From: Bombella pollinis
GTDB taxonomy: Bacteria > Pseudomonadota > Alphaproteobacteria > Acetobacterales > Acetobacteraceae
Length of the DNA stretch: 64,000 nt
Assembly: GCF_026385485.1 (NCBI RefSeq)
Contig: NZ_JANIDX010000004.1
Coordinates: forward strand, 1-64,000
Direction of reading: 5' to 3'
Shown here: in pieces, positions 1-8,223 of the stretch
How the letters are laid out: each line of letters begins with the position of its first letter
Position numbering within the stretch: the first letter of the stretch is position 1
Notes under the pieces: generated by a model
Seen by the model: only the letters and a program-made list of their open reading frames with translations
What the model was told of the DNA's origin: nothing
The model's database searches: none
Program-made: the position numbers and the translations under genes

Positions 1-1
1 T

Positions 2-88
2 GGGGTGGATAAAATTGCTTTTGTCTCTTGAGAGAGGCATTTTGCTGATTTTCTTCCAGACAAAGGAACAAAGGAATACCTTGTTTAA
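2..88 (+). pseudogene. possible 3' remnant of an upstream gene
   Basis: One plus-strand frame reads a short peptide, hits TGA at 29-31, then continues in the same frame as a protein-like stretch (ERHFADFLPDKGTKEYLV) to TAA at 86-88. This could be the eroded or frameshifted end of a gene beginning outside the window, perhaps the methyltransferase partner of the endonuclease that follows. It is too short to identify, and the second stretch may be chance. Low confidence. Confidence 0.15.
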
Positions 89-137
89 TGATATATCATA
101 CCTATTTATGTATGGCTATTATAGAAAATATCTTAGA

Positions 138-168
138 TTGACATAAGCTTTAATACATTCTCTATCTT
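138..168 (+). promoter_or_regulatory. candidate promoter of the endonuclease gene
   Basis: TTGACA at 138-143 matches the -35 consensus exactly. A weak -10 follows at 161-168 (TCTATC at 17 bp spacing, or TATCTT at 19 bp). TCTATCTT at 161-168 recurs at 191-198, 30 bp apart and so on the same DNA face, which could be a regulator site. The flanking DNA is AT-rich. Confidence 0.35.
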
Positions 169-248
169 AGGACAGGGCGTTTTTTAACGGTCTATCTTTA
201 TAGCGTTATGGCTTCAGCTTACTAAAAAACATGAGTAGGGGATATAAG

Positions 249-968
249 ATGACAAAAAAGACCATATCAAGGGATGAGGCTCTACATAATTTACGAAAAT
301 ATATAGGCCATGATTTAGGGCTTTACGCTGAGAAATATAACATTACTATAGAAAAAGATGGAAAGATTAATAAAGGGTGGAAAGGGCAGGTTTTAGAACA
401 GTTAGCGGGCTTGGATAATAACAATATTAGGGCACCAGACGGAGGAGATTTTGAGTTAAAATCTGTAGTGCATACAAGAAAAGGCGATAAATGGGACCCC
501 AAGGAAACAATGGCCATTACGATGATAGATGAAGCGTCCTTAGCGAAAGAGGATGATTTTTATAAAACTCATCTATGGAGCAAGTTAGAAAAATTAATAT
601 GCTGCGCTACCTCTTTTGAGGGGAGCGGGGCGAAGACAAGTAAATTATTAAGCGTAACCTCTTTTGAGTTTTTAGATGGTGATGAGACAATAAAGGAGAT
701 AAAGAAAGACTATGAGGATATTAGAAAGAAATCTATAAAAGATGGTTTCCATAGTTTAAGTGGAAAAGATGGAACATGGATTCAACCAAGAACAAAAGGT
801 CAAGGAGGGGTTAATCCAAGAACTGGGCAGCCTAACCCTAAGACCCGTGCATTTTATGCGCGCAAAGATTTAGTGAGGAAACTCTTCGAGCCTAATGCCA
901 AGGCTAAGTCTTCCTTACATAAGGTCTCTGGCGCGCAAATAGGTATCCCACTAACAGATGACGAATAA
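249..968 (+). CDS. MutH/Sau3AI-type DNA endonuclease
   Basis: A 239-residue protein of the MutH/Sau3AI restriction-endonuclease fold, predicted to cut duplex DNA with Mg2+. The family signature is present: KGWKGQVLE (about 42-50), then D64 followed by E69-L-K71 (the D...ExK metal site), and a basic C-terminal half with IQPRTKG and TRAFYARKDLVRKLF typical of the DNA-binding part. ATG 249 is preferred because AGGGGAT lies 7-8 bases upstream; an in-frame ATG at 231 has no comparable site. The gene is visibly richer in A/T, with many AAA, ATA, AGA and TTA codons, than everything after 1000, suggesting horizontal acquisition. It is more likely a type II restriction enzyme than mismatch-repair MutH, which alphaproteobacteria normally lack. 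No methyltransferase is visible; one may lie to the left of the window. Confidence 0.75.
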   Translation: MTKKTISRDEALHNLRKYIGHDLGLYAEKYNITIEKDGKINKGWKGQVLEQLAGLDNNNIRAPDGGDFELKSVVHTRKGDKWDPKETMAITMIDEASLAKEDDFYKTHLWSKLEKLICCATSFEGSGAKTSKLLSVTSFEFLDGDETIKEIKKDYEDIRKKSIKDGFHSLSGKDGTWIQPRTKGQGGVNPRTGQPNPKTRAFYARKDLVRKLFEPNAKAKSSLHKVSGAQIGIPLTDDE

Positions 969-1013
969 ACGCACTGACTCCCCGTTGGGGGAAGGGGCCG
1001 CTTAAAGGCGTGT

Positions 1014-1778
1014 TTAGTCTGTATGACGGGGAGGGTCGCCTTCTAGCGGTGTGAAGCCGAGGCTTTGCAATAAGTGCTTAAGGGCGGCCCCTGCATGGGA
1101 GACGGCTTGGTCATCATACCCTTTGGCTACAAGAGCCACGCCGCGTTTTGGGCCGGCATCAAAGGGGTAAGAGCCAATATCTAGCATAGGGTAGTCATGT
1201 TGCAGGGCAGTGAGGGGCTCAGCAAGGTCGCCTTCATACACATCATAGCTATACCAGCTTACGCTGGATAAAGGGGAGCCTGCCTCTAATTGCGGGATGA
1301 GCCATGAGACCATGGCTTGAAAAATACGCGGCACCCCCGCCATGACATGGACATTGCCTAAAGAGAAACCCGGCGCGGTGGAGACGCTGTTTTTAATAGG
1401 CGTTGCTCCTTGGGGGAGCCACGCCATACGCTGGCGGGCTTTATTAAAGCTCCCGGCAGGGAAAAGGGCTTCAAGCTGGCGGAAGCTTTCCTCATGGCAT
1501 ATCAGCGGGACGTTAAACGCCTCGGCAATGCACGCGGCGGTAATATCATCATGGGTGGGGCCAATGCCCCCGCTTGTAAAGAGGAGGTCGAACCGGGCGC
1601 GACATTCATTAACCGTTGTGATGATATGAGCAGGAATATCGGGGATGACACGGACCTCTACCAACCGAATCCCTTGATGATTGAGGGCTTGAGCAAGGAC
1701 GCGCACATTTGCATCTTGTGTGCGGCCGGAGAGAATCTCATTACCAATGACAAGAAAACACGCTGTACGGGAAGCCAT
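1014..1778 (-). CDS. CinA-like MoaB/Mog domain protein (competence/damage-inducible protein A family)
   Basis: A 254-residue protein consisting of the molybdopterin-binding (MoaB/Mog) domain found at the N-terminus of CinA, with the start VIGNEILSGRTQDAN and the motif TSGGIGPTHDD near residue 70. It lacks the C-terminal nicotinamide-nucleotide amidase domain of full-length CinA, as is usual for this short alphaproteobacterial form. Substrate is unknown; a nucleotide-pyrophosphatase activity is known for full-length homologues and is only an analogy here. It converges on the endonuclease gene and is divergent from the SMP-30 gene. Confidence 0.82.
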   Translation of the reverse strand: MASRTACFLVIGNEILSGRTQDANVRVLAQALNHQGIRLVEVRVIPDIPAHIITTVNECRARFDLLFTSGGIGPTHDDITAACIAEAFNVPLICHEESFRQLEALFPAGSFNKARQRMAWLPQGATPIKNSVSTAPGFSLGNVHVMAGVPRIFQAMVSWLIPQLEAGSPLSSVSWYSYDVYEGDLAEPLTALQHDYPMLDIGSYPFDAGPKRGVALVAKGYDDQAVSHAGAALKHLLQSLGFTPLEGDPPRHTD

Positions 1779-1913
1779 AAGCTTAGAATTACCTTATAAT
1801 AGCCACATCCCCATAGGTTGTAGGGTGTCCTATCAGCCTAGGGACGTGATGAAGGATGTATGAACCACCCTCACTATGGGCCTATTACGGTGGTAAGAAA
1901 AGGAGTGTTCGCT

Positions 1914-2807
1914 ATGGAGCTAGAATATCACAAACCTGTTTGTCTCTCGGACCTCCGCGCCATGCTAGGGGAGGGACCAGTTTGGATAGCGGCAGAGCAG
2001 TCCTTTTATTTTGTGGATATTCATAGCCATCGTGTCCATCGCTATTGCCTTGCAGATGCTACGCTCAAGAGTTGGAATGCCCCTAATCGGATTGGCTTTC
2101 TCCTCCCTGTCAGTGATGGCACATTTTTGGCGGGGTTGCCTGATGGGTTGCATCGGTTTGATGTTAAAACCGGGTATTTTGAACATGCGTGCACGATAGA
2201 GGCAGAGGATCCCGATAACCGCCTTAATGATGGCTGTGTGGACCAAAAAGGGCGCATCTGGTTTGGCACGATGGATGAAGGCGAGAGCCGGGAGAGTGGT
2301 GCCCTTTACCATGTTGAGCATAAAAAGGGTCAACTTAGCGTGTCTCATTGGGATAGTGGCTATACGGTCTCAAACGGGCCAGCACTCTCACCTTGTGGCA
2401 AGGTACTTTATGCTTGCGATAGCCCGCGCCAACGTATTTATGCGTTTGATATTACAGAGGCAGGCGAGCTTAAAAATAAGCGTATCTTCGCAACCCTGAC
2501 GAAAGGGTATCCCGATGGTGTGGTGACCGATAGTGAAGGTAATCTATGGTGCGGCACATGGGCTGGTGGTCAGATTACGCGTTTCCGGCCTGATGGAACG
2601 ATGATGGAGCCTATCGCTTTGCCAGTCTCTAATGTAACGAAGGTTGCTTTTGGGGGCGTGGATTATAAGACCGTTTTTGTAACGACCGCACGGAAGGGCT
2701 TAGCCCCTGGTATGGCAGAGGCGCAGCCTCAAGCGGGGGGGATTTTTGCCTTCCGTACCGATATTGCTGGTAACCCCCAACATAGCTTCGCGCTGGAGCC
2801 GCTATAA
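1914..2807 (+). CDS. SMP-30/gluconolactonase/LRE family protein
   Basis: A 297-residue six-bladed beta-propeller of the SMP-30 (regucalcin/gluconolactonase) family, probably a lactonase hydrolysing sugar acid lactones. The metal-site regions are present: E20 in LGEGPVW, NRLNDGCVDQKGRIWFGTMD in mid-protein and PDGVVTDSEGNLWCGTW later. The start at 1914 is chosen because AAAGGAG (about 1899-1905) stands 8 bases before it; an upstream in-frame ATG at 1860 adds 18 residues outside the family core. Acetic acid bacteria oxidise sugars to lactones, so such a hydrolase fits their metabolism. The exact substrate cannot be read from sequence. Confidence 0.85.
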   Translation: MELEYHKPVCLSDLRAMLGEGPVWIAAEQSFYFVDIHSHRVHRYCLADATLKSWNAPNRIGFLLPVSDGTFLAGLPDGLHRFDVKTGYFEHACTIEAEDPDNRLNDGCVDQKGRIWFGTMDEGESRESGALYHVEHKKGQLSVSHWDSGYTVSNGPALSPCGKVLYACDSPRQRIYAFDITEAGELKNKRIFATLTKGYPDGVVTDSEGNLWCGTWAGGQITRFRPDGTMMEPIALPVSNVTKVAFGGVDYKTVFVTTARKGLAPGMAEAQPQAGGIFAFRTDIAGNPQHSFALEPL

Positions 2808-2835
2808 GGCGGCGTCTCAGCCATTATGCCCGCTA

Positions 2836-3258
2836 TTAGTGAGTGAGCAATTCTTGGATGTGGGGGATGAGGGGCGCATCCGCCTTTGGCATAGGATACG
2901 TCCCTAAATCTTCAGCAGAGACCCAAGCGAGGGTTTGCCCTTCCCGCCCGATAGGGTCGTTCTCCCATTGCCGGACGACATATAGCACCATGAGGAGATG
3001 GAAGGTTGCGCAATCCTCACTCACAAAAGTAAGGGGCTTTAGGGCTTCTGGTGCCACAATGAGGCCCAGCTCCTCATGGAGTTCGCGCACTAAGGCGGCC
3101 TCTGGTGATTCGGGGACTTCGACCTTCCCACCGGGAAACTCCCATAATCCTGCAAAGCTTTTGCCCTCTGGACGTTGGGCCAGCAGGACCGTGCCATTAT
3201 CTTTTATGAGAGCGGCTGCTGTGACGAGTAAGGTACGGGGACGGAAGGGTGTCGTCAT
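2836..3258 (-). CDS. mutT: 8-oxo-dGTP diphosphatase MutT (Nudix)
   Basis: A 140-residue Nudix hydrolase that should sanitise the nucleotide pool by hydrolysing 8-oxo-dGTP. The complete Nudix box runs from G44 to L66: G44, E50, R58-E59, E62-E63, G65. The start (TAAALIKDNGTVLLAQRP) and the WEFPGGKVE segment are typical of MutT rather than generic Nudix proteins, and the length is near that of E. coli MutT (129). It converges on the SMP-30 gene with only 28 bases between them. Another Nudix substrate cannot be excluded. Confidence 0.85.
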   Translation of the reverse strand: MTTPFRPRTLLVTAAALIKDNGTVLLAQRPEGKSFAGLWEFPGGKVEVPESPEAALVRELHEELGLIVAPEALKPLTFVSEDCATFHLLMVLYVVRQWENDPIGREGQTLAWVSAEDLGTYPMPKADAPLIPHIQELLTH

Positions 3259-3377
3259 GCAATATTCCCATTAAGATGGACTGACCAGAGGAAAGATAAG
3301 GTTAAAATGCGCCTTTTATGCCACAGGGAAAAGAGGAAAAGTTAAAAAAAGGATAGAATCCTTGGCGTAAGCGCAGT

Positions 3378-3399
3378 AGGCCGGTAAGGAAACCGGCCT
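3378..3399 (+). promoter_or_regulatory. perfect 8-bp hairpin in the TonB receptor leader
   Basis: AGGCCGGT (3378-3385) and ACCGGCCT (3392-3399) form a perfect stem around AAGGAA. No T-run follows, so it is not a clear terminator. It lies about 85 bases before the likely receptor start and may be a leader structure or a protein site. Confidence 0.4.
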
Positions 3400-3483
3400 G
3401 TTATGAAAGGATAATCATCGGTTATTCTGTAACAGTGTGTGGCTAGTTTATCACCATTGGAATATGCGAGGGATTTGAGCATA

Positions 3484-5961
3484 GTGCGCCGTCATCTTCT
3501 TTTATCGTCTGTTGTGATGTCTGTTGGCTTGGGGGGCGCGTCTGCTTTTGCACAGACAAAGCCGCAGAAGCCTGCTTTAGCACATGGAACAGCAGGCAAG
3601 AAGCTGGCGTCCTCTATGGCTGCGCATCCGGCAAAGAAGGGGGCTGCGCCTGCCCAGCAGGCGGGGGTTCATGCTGCTCCAGCTCATCATAAGCCGAAAT
3701 ATGTTTCCGCAAAAGGCGTGCAGACGCTCTCTGTTCATGCAGGGCATGTTAGCCGCGCGGCAGAGATGGTGGTGCCGAAAAGCGTGATGAAGCAATATGT
3801 CCCCGGTACCAGCCCCTATAAGGCGTTGGACCGTATGCCGGGGGTTAGTTTTACCTCGACTGACCCTTTCGGTGTGGATAGTTTTGGGGCCAATCTTTAC
3901 GTCCGTGGTTTCTTTATGAATCAGCTAGGCGTAACGCTTGATGGCATCCCGCTAAATGACCAGACCTATCAATCGGTTAATGGGTTGAGCTTGGCTTCTG
4001 CTATTATCCCTGATGATATTGATAGCATCACTATGTCCCAAGGTGGGGGTGGGGTGGATGTCCCCTCGACCAACACGCTGGGCGGGACAATTCGTTTTAC
4101 CTCAAGCGACCCGGCCGATAAATTGGGGGGGAAGGTTAGCCAAGCTTTTGGGAGCTATGGCTCCTATCGGACTTACGCACGGTTTGATTCTGGACGGCTG
4201 AATGAGTCGGGGACGAAGTTTTACACCTCTTATGCGCGTACAGATGAGGGAATGTGGGAAGGGAAGGGTGATCAGTTCCTCCAACAAGTGAATGCGAAGT
4301 TAGTACAACCTGTTGGTGAGCGTAGCAAAATCTCTGCTTTTTTTGACTGGACAGACCTGCAACAGCAAAATTACCCAGACCTCTCCTTGGGGATGATTCA
4401 TAATCTGGGATGGCGTGTGCCTCATCTCTATCCTGATTACAAAAAAGCCTATCAATGGGCGCAGCAATGCAATAATAGCCCGAATAATTTTCTCGCTTAT
4501 CCGGGGTCTAATGGGCAGGTCAATGCATGCCAAATGCCGTATTATGACGGGGGGCAGCGTGAGACAAACTTTTTAGGTGGGTTGAACTTCGATTTCGCAT
4601 TAACTGACCATCTCACATGGCACACAACTGTTTATGGGCATGGGCAGTCGGGTAATTATAGCTACACAGCCGCCGCCTCTGCTGCTTCGACCGACCCGGA
4701 CCTCCAAGTAGCAACACCTAATGGTGTACCGCTTTATCAAGAGGTGTGGAAGAATAGCCAGCAGCGTTTTGGGGTTAATAGTAGCCTGCAATATCGTATT
4801 GCTCATCATAAAATTGAGACCGGTATTTGGTATGAGAATAATAACCAAACAGCAGGTTTATATAATTACCTAGAGCCAGAATTAGGGGCGGGGAATCCTG
4901 TTAAAGCCGTTGGGCCATATAATGTGTATGGCCCAGCTGACCGGGTATATAACTTCCGCTGGCGTACCAATGTGGTGCAGACGCATCTACAGGATATTTA
5001 TAGCATCACGCGTAATTTGACGCTGACAGCGGGCTTCCGTTCTCTTATCTCCCAGACATCTGGTGGTGGGCATGAGAATGATAATTCATGGGCTGCGCTG
5101 GATGCAGGGGGGCTGCCTTCTGGCTCCTTACATGCGACAGGGGCATTTTTGCCGCATTTCAATCTTGATTGGCGGGTGAATCGCCATCATGAGTTCTATA
5201 TTGATGTCTCTAAGAATATGCGTGCTTATGAGGTCTCCGGTACAGGGGTGGCAAACTCCCTCTTTTCCGTCCCGAATCAGCAGGAGTTCCTACGGCAAAA
5301 GGCGCAGAGCAAGCCTGCAAGAGCATGGACCTATCTAGGGGGGTATCGTTTTACGACCTCCATTGTGCAGCTAGATGCTACCGTTTATCACTCCACCTTA
5401 ATGCACGAGCTTCTCGCTGGGGCACGCGGGACGATGTTTAACCCGATCTCTGAGGAGTTTGACTTCGGGCGTATCTCTATGACGGGGGCGAATGGGAGTA
5501 TTGCCATCCGTCCATTGCCGGGCTTGGTGATTACCAATACGCTTAGCTATAATAGGGGGCGATATGAGCGTAATATTACCTCTAGCGCGGGGAATTATTA
5601 TCCGCTCAAAGGTAAGAGCATCGCTAATTACCCAACATGGATGTATAAAGCCTCTATTGCCTATACATGGCATGGATTGAACGCGCATCTTGATGCGAAT
5701 TATTTCGGCCGGCGTTATTATAGCTTTATGAATGATACCTCTATTGGTGGTTATTGGCTGGCCAATACAGGGGCTAGCTATACGTTTAAGAAACTGGCTG
5801 GCGTGCGTGATGTTACAGTGAGTTTTAACGTCTATAACCTCTTAAATACAAAATATATTGCCATGATGGGTGAGAATAATAACCCACCTGTAGGGGATTA
5901 TCAGTCCCTAGAGCGTGGGGCCACGCGGGAATATTTCGGGACGATTAGCGCAGCGTTTTAA
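3484..5961 (+). CDS. TonB-dependent outer-membrane receptor
   Basis: A large outer-membrane receptor, 825 residues from GTG 3484 (840 from GTG 3439). It has a signal peptide (n-region RRH, hydrophobic core, ASAFA before Q), an Ala/Lys/His/Pro-rich linker of about 55 residues, a plug domain (DRMPGVSFTSTDPFG, LYVRGF, TLDGIPLND, GTIRF) and a 22-stranded-barrel-type remainder ending in Phe. It should import a substrate with TonB-ExbBD energy; the ligand is not evident and no siderophore or sugar genes flank it. GTG 3484 is preferred because GAGGGA (3468-3473) precedes it and the signal peptide then starts normally. A hairpin terminator follows the stop. Confidence 0.87.
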   Translation: MRRHLLLSSVVMSVGLGGASAFAQTKPQKPALAHGTAGKKLASSMAAHPAKKGAAPAQQAGVHAAPAHHKPKYVSAKGVQTLSVHAGHVSRAAEMVVPKSVMKQYVPGTSPYKALDRMPGVSFTSTDPFGVDSFGANLYVRGFFMNQLGVTLDGIPLNDQTYQSVNGLSLASAIIPDDIDSITMSQGGGGVDVPSTNTLGGTIRFTSSDPADKLGGKVSQAFGSYGSYRTYARFDSGRLNESGTKFYTSYARTDEGMWEGKGDQFLQQVNAKLVQPVGERSKISAFFDWTDLQQQNYPDLSLGMIHNLGWRVPHLYPDYKKAYQWAQQCNNSPNNFLAYPGSNGQVNACQMPYYDGGQRETNFLGGLNFDFALTDHLTWHTTVYGHGQSGNYSYTAAASAASTDPDLQVATPNGVPLYQEVWKNSQQRFGVNSSLQYRIAHHKIETGIWYENNNQTAGLYNYLEPELGAGNPVKAVGPYNVYGPADRVYNFRWRTNVVQTHLQDIYSITRNLTLTAGFRSLISQTSGGGHENDNSWAALDAGGLPSGSLHATGAFLPHFNLDWRVNRHHEFYIDVSKNMRAYEVSGTGVANSLFSVPNQQEFLRQKAQSKPARAWTYLGGYRFTTSIVQLDATVYHSTLMHELLAGARGTMFNPISEEFDFGRISMTGANGSIAIRPLPGLVITNTLSYNRGRYERNITSSAGNYYPLKGKSIANYPTWMYKASIAYTWHGLNAHLDANYFGRRYYSFMNDTSIGGYWLANTGASYTFKKLAGVRDVTVSFNVYNLLNTKYIAMMGENNNPPVGDYQSLERGATREYFGTISAAF

Positions 5962-5967
5962 GGGGAA

Positions 5968-5997
5968 GGTCCAGCCTGTATTATGAGAGGCTGGACC
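5968..5997. terminator. hairpin between convergent genes
   Basis: GGTCCAGCCT (5968-5977) and AGGCTGGACC (5988-5997) form a perfect 10-bp stem with a 10-base loop, between the 3' ends of the TonB receptor gene and the minus-strand ATPase gene. The flanking T-run is poor, but position and symmetry suit a bidirectional terminator. Confidence 0.6.
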
Positions 5998-6004
5998 GAT
6001 TGTG

Positions 6005-6880
6005 CTAGCGTTGTGCTGTTGCAAGCTCTGCAGCAAGGGCGGTTATAAACTGAGCGGCGACCCGGCCAGAGCGGCTTCCTCGTTGGATAGCCCATTGGAG
6101 GGCACGGCGGTGGAGGTCCTCCTGAGCGATGGGGAGGTGCCTTTCTGCGGCATAAGCATCAATGATGCTGAGATAATGCTCCTGCGTTGCCCCATACAGG
6201 CCAATCCAGAGGCCGAAGCGGTCGGAGAGGGAGAGTTTTTCCTCAATCGCTTCCCCCGGATTGATGGCATCTCCGGCTTCATTATCAATCATATGACGCG
6301 GCATAAGATGGCGGCGGTTAGAGGTTGCATAGACCAATACATGCTCTGGCCTGCCTGCAATGCCACCATCTAGGATGGATTTGAGCGATTTATAATCGGC
6401 ATCTTGTGCCTCAAAGGAGAGGTCATCACAAAAGAGGATGACCCGGCGGGTGCTACAGCGCAATAGGGCGAGAAGCTGCGGGAGAGTGTGGAGGTCATCG
6501 CGGGGGATTTCGATGAGGGCGAGGGAAGGCTGGCCTGCCTTGCGCTGCTCCTCATTCACCCGGAGAAGGCAAGCTTTGACGAGGGAGGATTTCCCCATCC
6601 CGCGTGCGCCCCATAGCATGACATTATTTGCCGCTAAGCCTTGGGCAAAAAAGCGCGTATTGGCCAGCACTTTTTGCATTTGCTGGTCGATCCCTTTTAA
6701 CAAAGAGAGTGGGACGGTCTGCATAGCTTTAAGTGGTTGTAGGTTGGCTGTTGTGCCTTGCCAGAGGAAGATGTCGCTGCGTTCATCCTCTAATACGGCA
6801 GGGTCTGCTGGGGGTGGGGCGATGCGCTCCAAACTCTCGGCGATGCGGGTTAAAAGGGGGAGGAATGCAGCGGAAGGCAT
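6005..6880 (-). CDS. DUF815 family AAA-type ATP-binding protein
   Basis: A 291-residue P-loop ATPase of the DUF815 family, common in alphaproteobacteria and of unknown precise function. Walker A is GARGMGKSS (91-99), a Walker B-like RRVILFCDDLSFE follows near 145, and an arginine-containing segment (YATSNRRHLMPRHM) resembles the sensor region of AAA proteins. It has no signal peptide or membrane segment. It is divergent from yajC with 88 bases between starts. The family is sometimes annotated as DnaA-like, but no DNA-binding domain is visible here. Confidence 0.85.
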   Translation of the reverse strand: MPSAAFLPLLTRIAESLERIAPPPADPAVLEDERSDIFLWQGTTANLQPLKAMQTVPLSLLKGIDQQMQKVLANTRFFAQGLAANNVMLWGARGMGKSSLVKACLLRVNEEQRKAGQPSLALIEIPRDDLHTLPQLLALLRCSTRRVILFCDDLSFEAQDADYKSLKSILDGGIAGRPEHVLVYATSNRRHLMPRHMIDNEAGDAINPGEAIEEKLSLSDRFGLWIGLYGATQEHYLSIIDAYAAERHLPIAQEDLHRRALQWAIQRGSRSGRVAAQFITALAAELATAQR

Positions 6881-6968
6881 GGTCTTTTCCTAGAATGAAG
6901 GTTGACGTGTGGTGTCGGCACTATATGGTCGCCAAGCGTTTCTCCCTAAGATGGAACTAAACTGACTT

Positions 6969-7319
6969 ATGAACAATCTTCTTTTCTCTACAGCCTATGC
7001 GGCTGATGCAGCAGCTAGCCCGTTTAGTGCAGCGGGATTGGTGCAATTTGCTCCAATCCTTTTGGTGTGTGTTGTGTTCTATTTCTTGCTGATTCGCCCT
7101 CAGCAAAAACGCCAGCAGAAGCTGCGTGAGGAGCAAAGCAATTTGCGCCGTGGTGATCGCATCGTGACCTCGGGCGGTATTGTGGGGACTGTGCAAGCAA
7201 CCCGTGATGATTCGCAGGAAGTGGATGTGGAGATTGCCCCCGGTGTGAAGGTGAAGGTCATCCGCAGCACGATTAACACCGTCCTTTCACGCGAAGGCAA
7301 AGCGGCTAACGATTCATAA
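6969..7319 (+). CDS. yajC: preprotein translocase subunit YajC
   Basis: A 116-residue single-pass inner-membrane protein that partners SecDF in the Sec translocon. It shows a short N-terminus, one hydrophobic segment (FAPILLVCVVFYFLLI, about 28-43), the diagnostic RPQQKRQQK, and the cytoplasmic domain with GDRIVTSGGIVGTV. Length matches the family (about 110). A strong terminator follows directly, so secD/secF are not downstream in this operon and must be elsewhere. Confidence 0.95.
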   Translation: MNNLLFSTAYAADAAASPFSAAGLVQFAPILLVCVVFYFLLIRPQQKRQQKLREEQSNLRRGDRIVTSGGIVGTVQATRDDSQEVDVEIAPGVKVKVIRSTINTVLSREGKAANDS

Positions 7320-7340
7320 TCGTTATAAACGATGCCCTAA

Positions 7341-7376
7341 AGAAACCCCGCCACGAGTAATCATGGCGGGGTTTCT
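7341..7376. terminator. bidirectional intrinsic terminator yajC/sodB
   Basis: AGAAACCCCGCCA (7341-7353) and TGGCGGGGTTTCT (7364-7376) form a 13-bp perfect stem with a 10-base loop, with T/A-rich ends on both strands. It sits between the convergent yajC and sodB genes and should end transcription from both sides. Confidence 0.88.
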
Positions 7377-7402
7377 TTTATAGATGCCGTGGGGCAGGAG
7401 GT

Positions 7403-8011
7403 TTAGGCCCCTTTAAGGCAGGCCTCGGCATAGTCGTAATTAGCGAGCTTATCGAGGAAGTTTGTCACATAATCAGGGCGGCGATTGCGGAAGTCCAGAT
7501 AATAGGAATGTTCCCACACATCTAGCCCAAGGAGTGTACGCCCTTCATCCTCGGAGAGGGGGTTGGCGGCATTAGCGGTTTTGGTAACCTTCAGCTTGCC
7601 ATCAGAGCCTAAAACCAGCCACGCCCAGCCGGAGCCGAACTGCGTTGTTGCGGCTTGTTTAAAGGCGGCCTTAAAAGCATCGACAGAGCCGAAATCCTCA
7701 ACTAGCTTCTTCTCTAACGCACCGGGGATGCGCCCGCCTTTAGGGCTGAGGCAGTTCCAGAAGATGATGTGGTTCCAATGCTGGCCAGCATTATTAAAGA
7801 CTGGAGTGAGGGCGGAATCTGTATGGGAGAGGGCGATAATTTCCTCAAGGGATTTACCAGCAAGTTCTGGTTTACTTTCAATAAACCCATTAAGGGCCGT
7901 AACATAGGCTTGATGATGTTTACCGTGATGCAGCTCCAGCGTTTCTTGGCACATGCCAGCAGCAGCCAAAGCATTTTCCGCATAGGGGAGTTTGGGGAGC
8001 TCAAAAGCCAT
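7403..8011 (-). CDS. sodB: iron superoxide dismutase
   Basis: A 202-residue cytoplasmic superoxide dismutase converting superoxide to oxygen and hydrogen peroxide. Metal ligands by alignment with E. coli SodB: H28 (LELHHGKHH), H81 (QHWNH), D164 and H168 (DVWEHSYY). Q77 sits at the outer-sphere Gln position typical of Fe-type rather than Mn-type enzymes. Length and the N-terminal FELPKLPY match SodB. It is a single-gene unit, with a bidirectional terminator at its 3' end and a free 5' region upstream. Confidence 0.95.
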   Translation of the reverse strand: MAFELPKLPYAENALAAAGMCQETLELHHGKHHQAYVTALNGFIESKPELAGKSLEEIIALSHTDSALTPVFNNAGQHWNHIIFWNCLSPKGGRIPGALEKKLVEDFGSVDAFKAAFKQAATTQFGSGWAWLVLGSDGKLKVTKTANAANPLSEDEGRTLLGLDVWEHSYYLDFRNRRPDYVTNFLDKLANYDYAEACLKGA

Positions 8012-8177
8012 TGTGAATCTTCCTTACTTATAGGAGAGGGGAGGCACGGAGTACCGACCCCCTCATGACGTCCCTTTAGCTATGGCGGCGGTGCGGGAAC
8101 GTCAAGGGAGCGAGAGGAGAGATGGGCAAAAAAAGAGTAAAATGGTCCAAATAATCTTATAATTGAGAAATCGTACC

Positions 8178-8210
8178 AAAAAAGCCCCGCTCTAGCAGGG
8201 CGGGGCTTTT
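8178..8210. terminator. intrinsic terminator of the NYN-domain gene
   Basis: AAAAGCCCCGC (8180-8190) and GCGGGGCTTTT (8200-8210) pair perfectly over a 9-base loop. Read on the minus strand the stem is followed by a run of T, placing it just downstream of the NYN-domain gene ending at 8224. It lies upstream of sodB and could also insulate that gene. Confidence 0.85.
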
Positions 8211-8223
8211 AGGGAGGGGAGAA

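Noticed and set aside
979..991. TCCCC-GTT-GGGGA hairpin between the endonuclease and cinA-like genes
   Set aside because: Only 5 bp with a 3-base loop and no T-run on either strand; not convincing as a terminator.
1410..1799. 129-codon plus-strand frame across the cinA-like gene
   Set aside because: Antisense shadow of the well-supported minus-strand gene; no family resemblance.
6002..6373. 123-codon plus-strand frame over the DUF815 gene
   Set aside because: Shadow frame; the minus-strand protein has a clear P-loop and family match.
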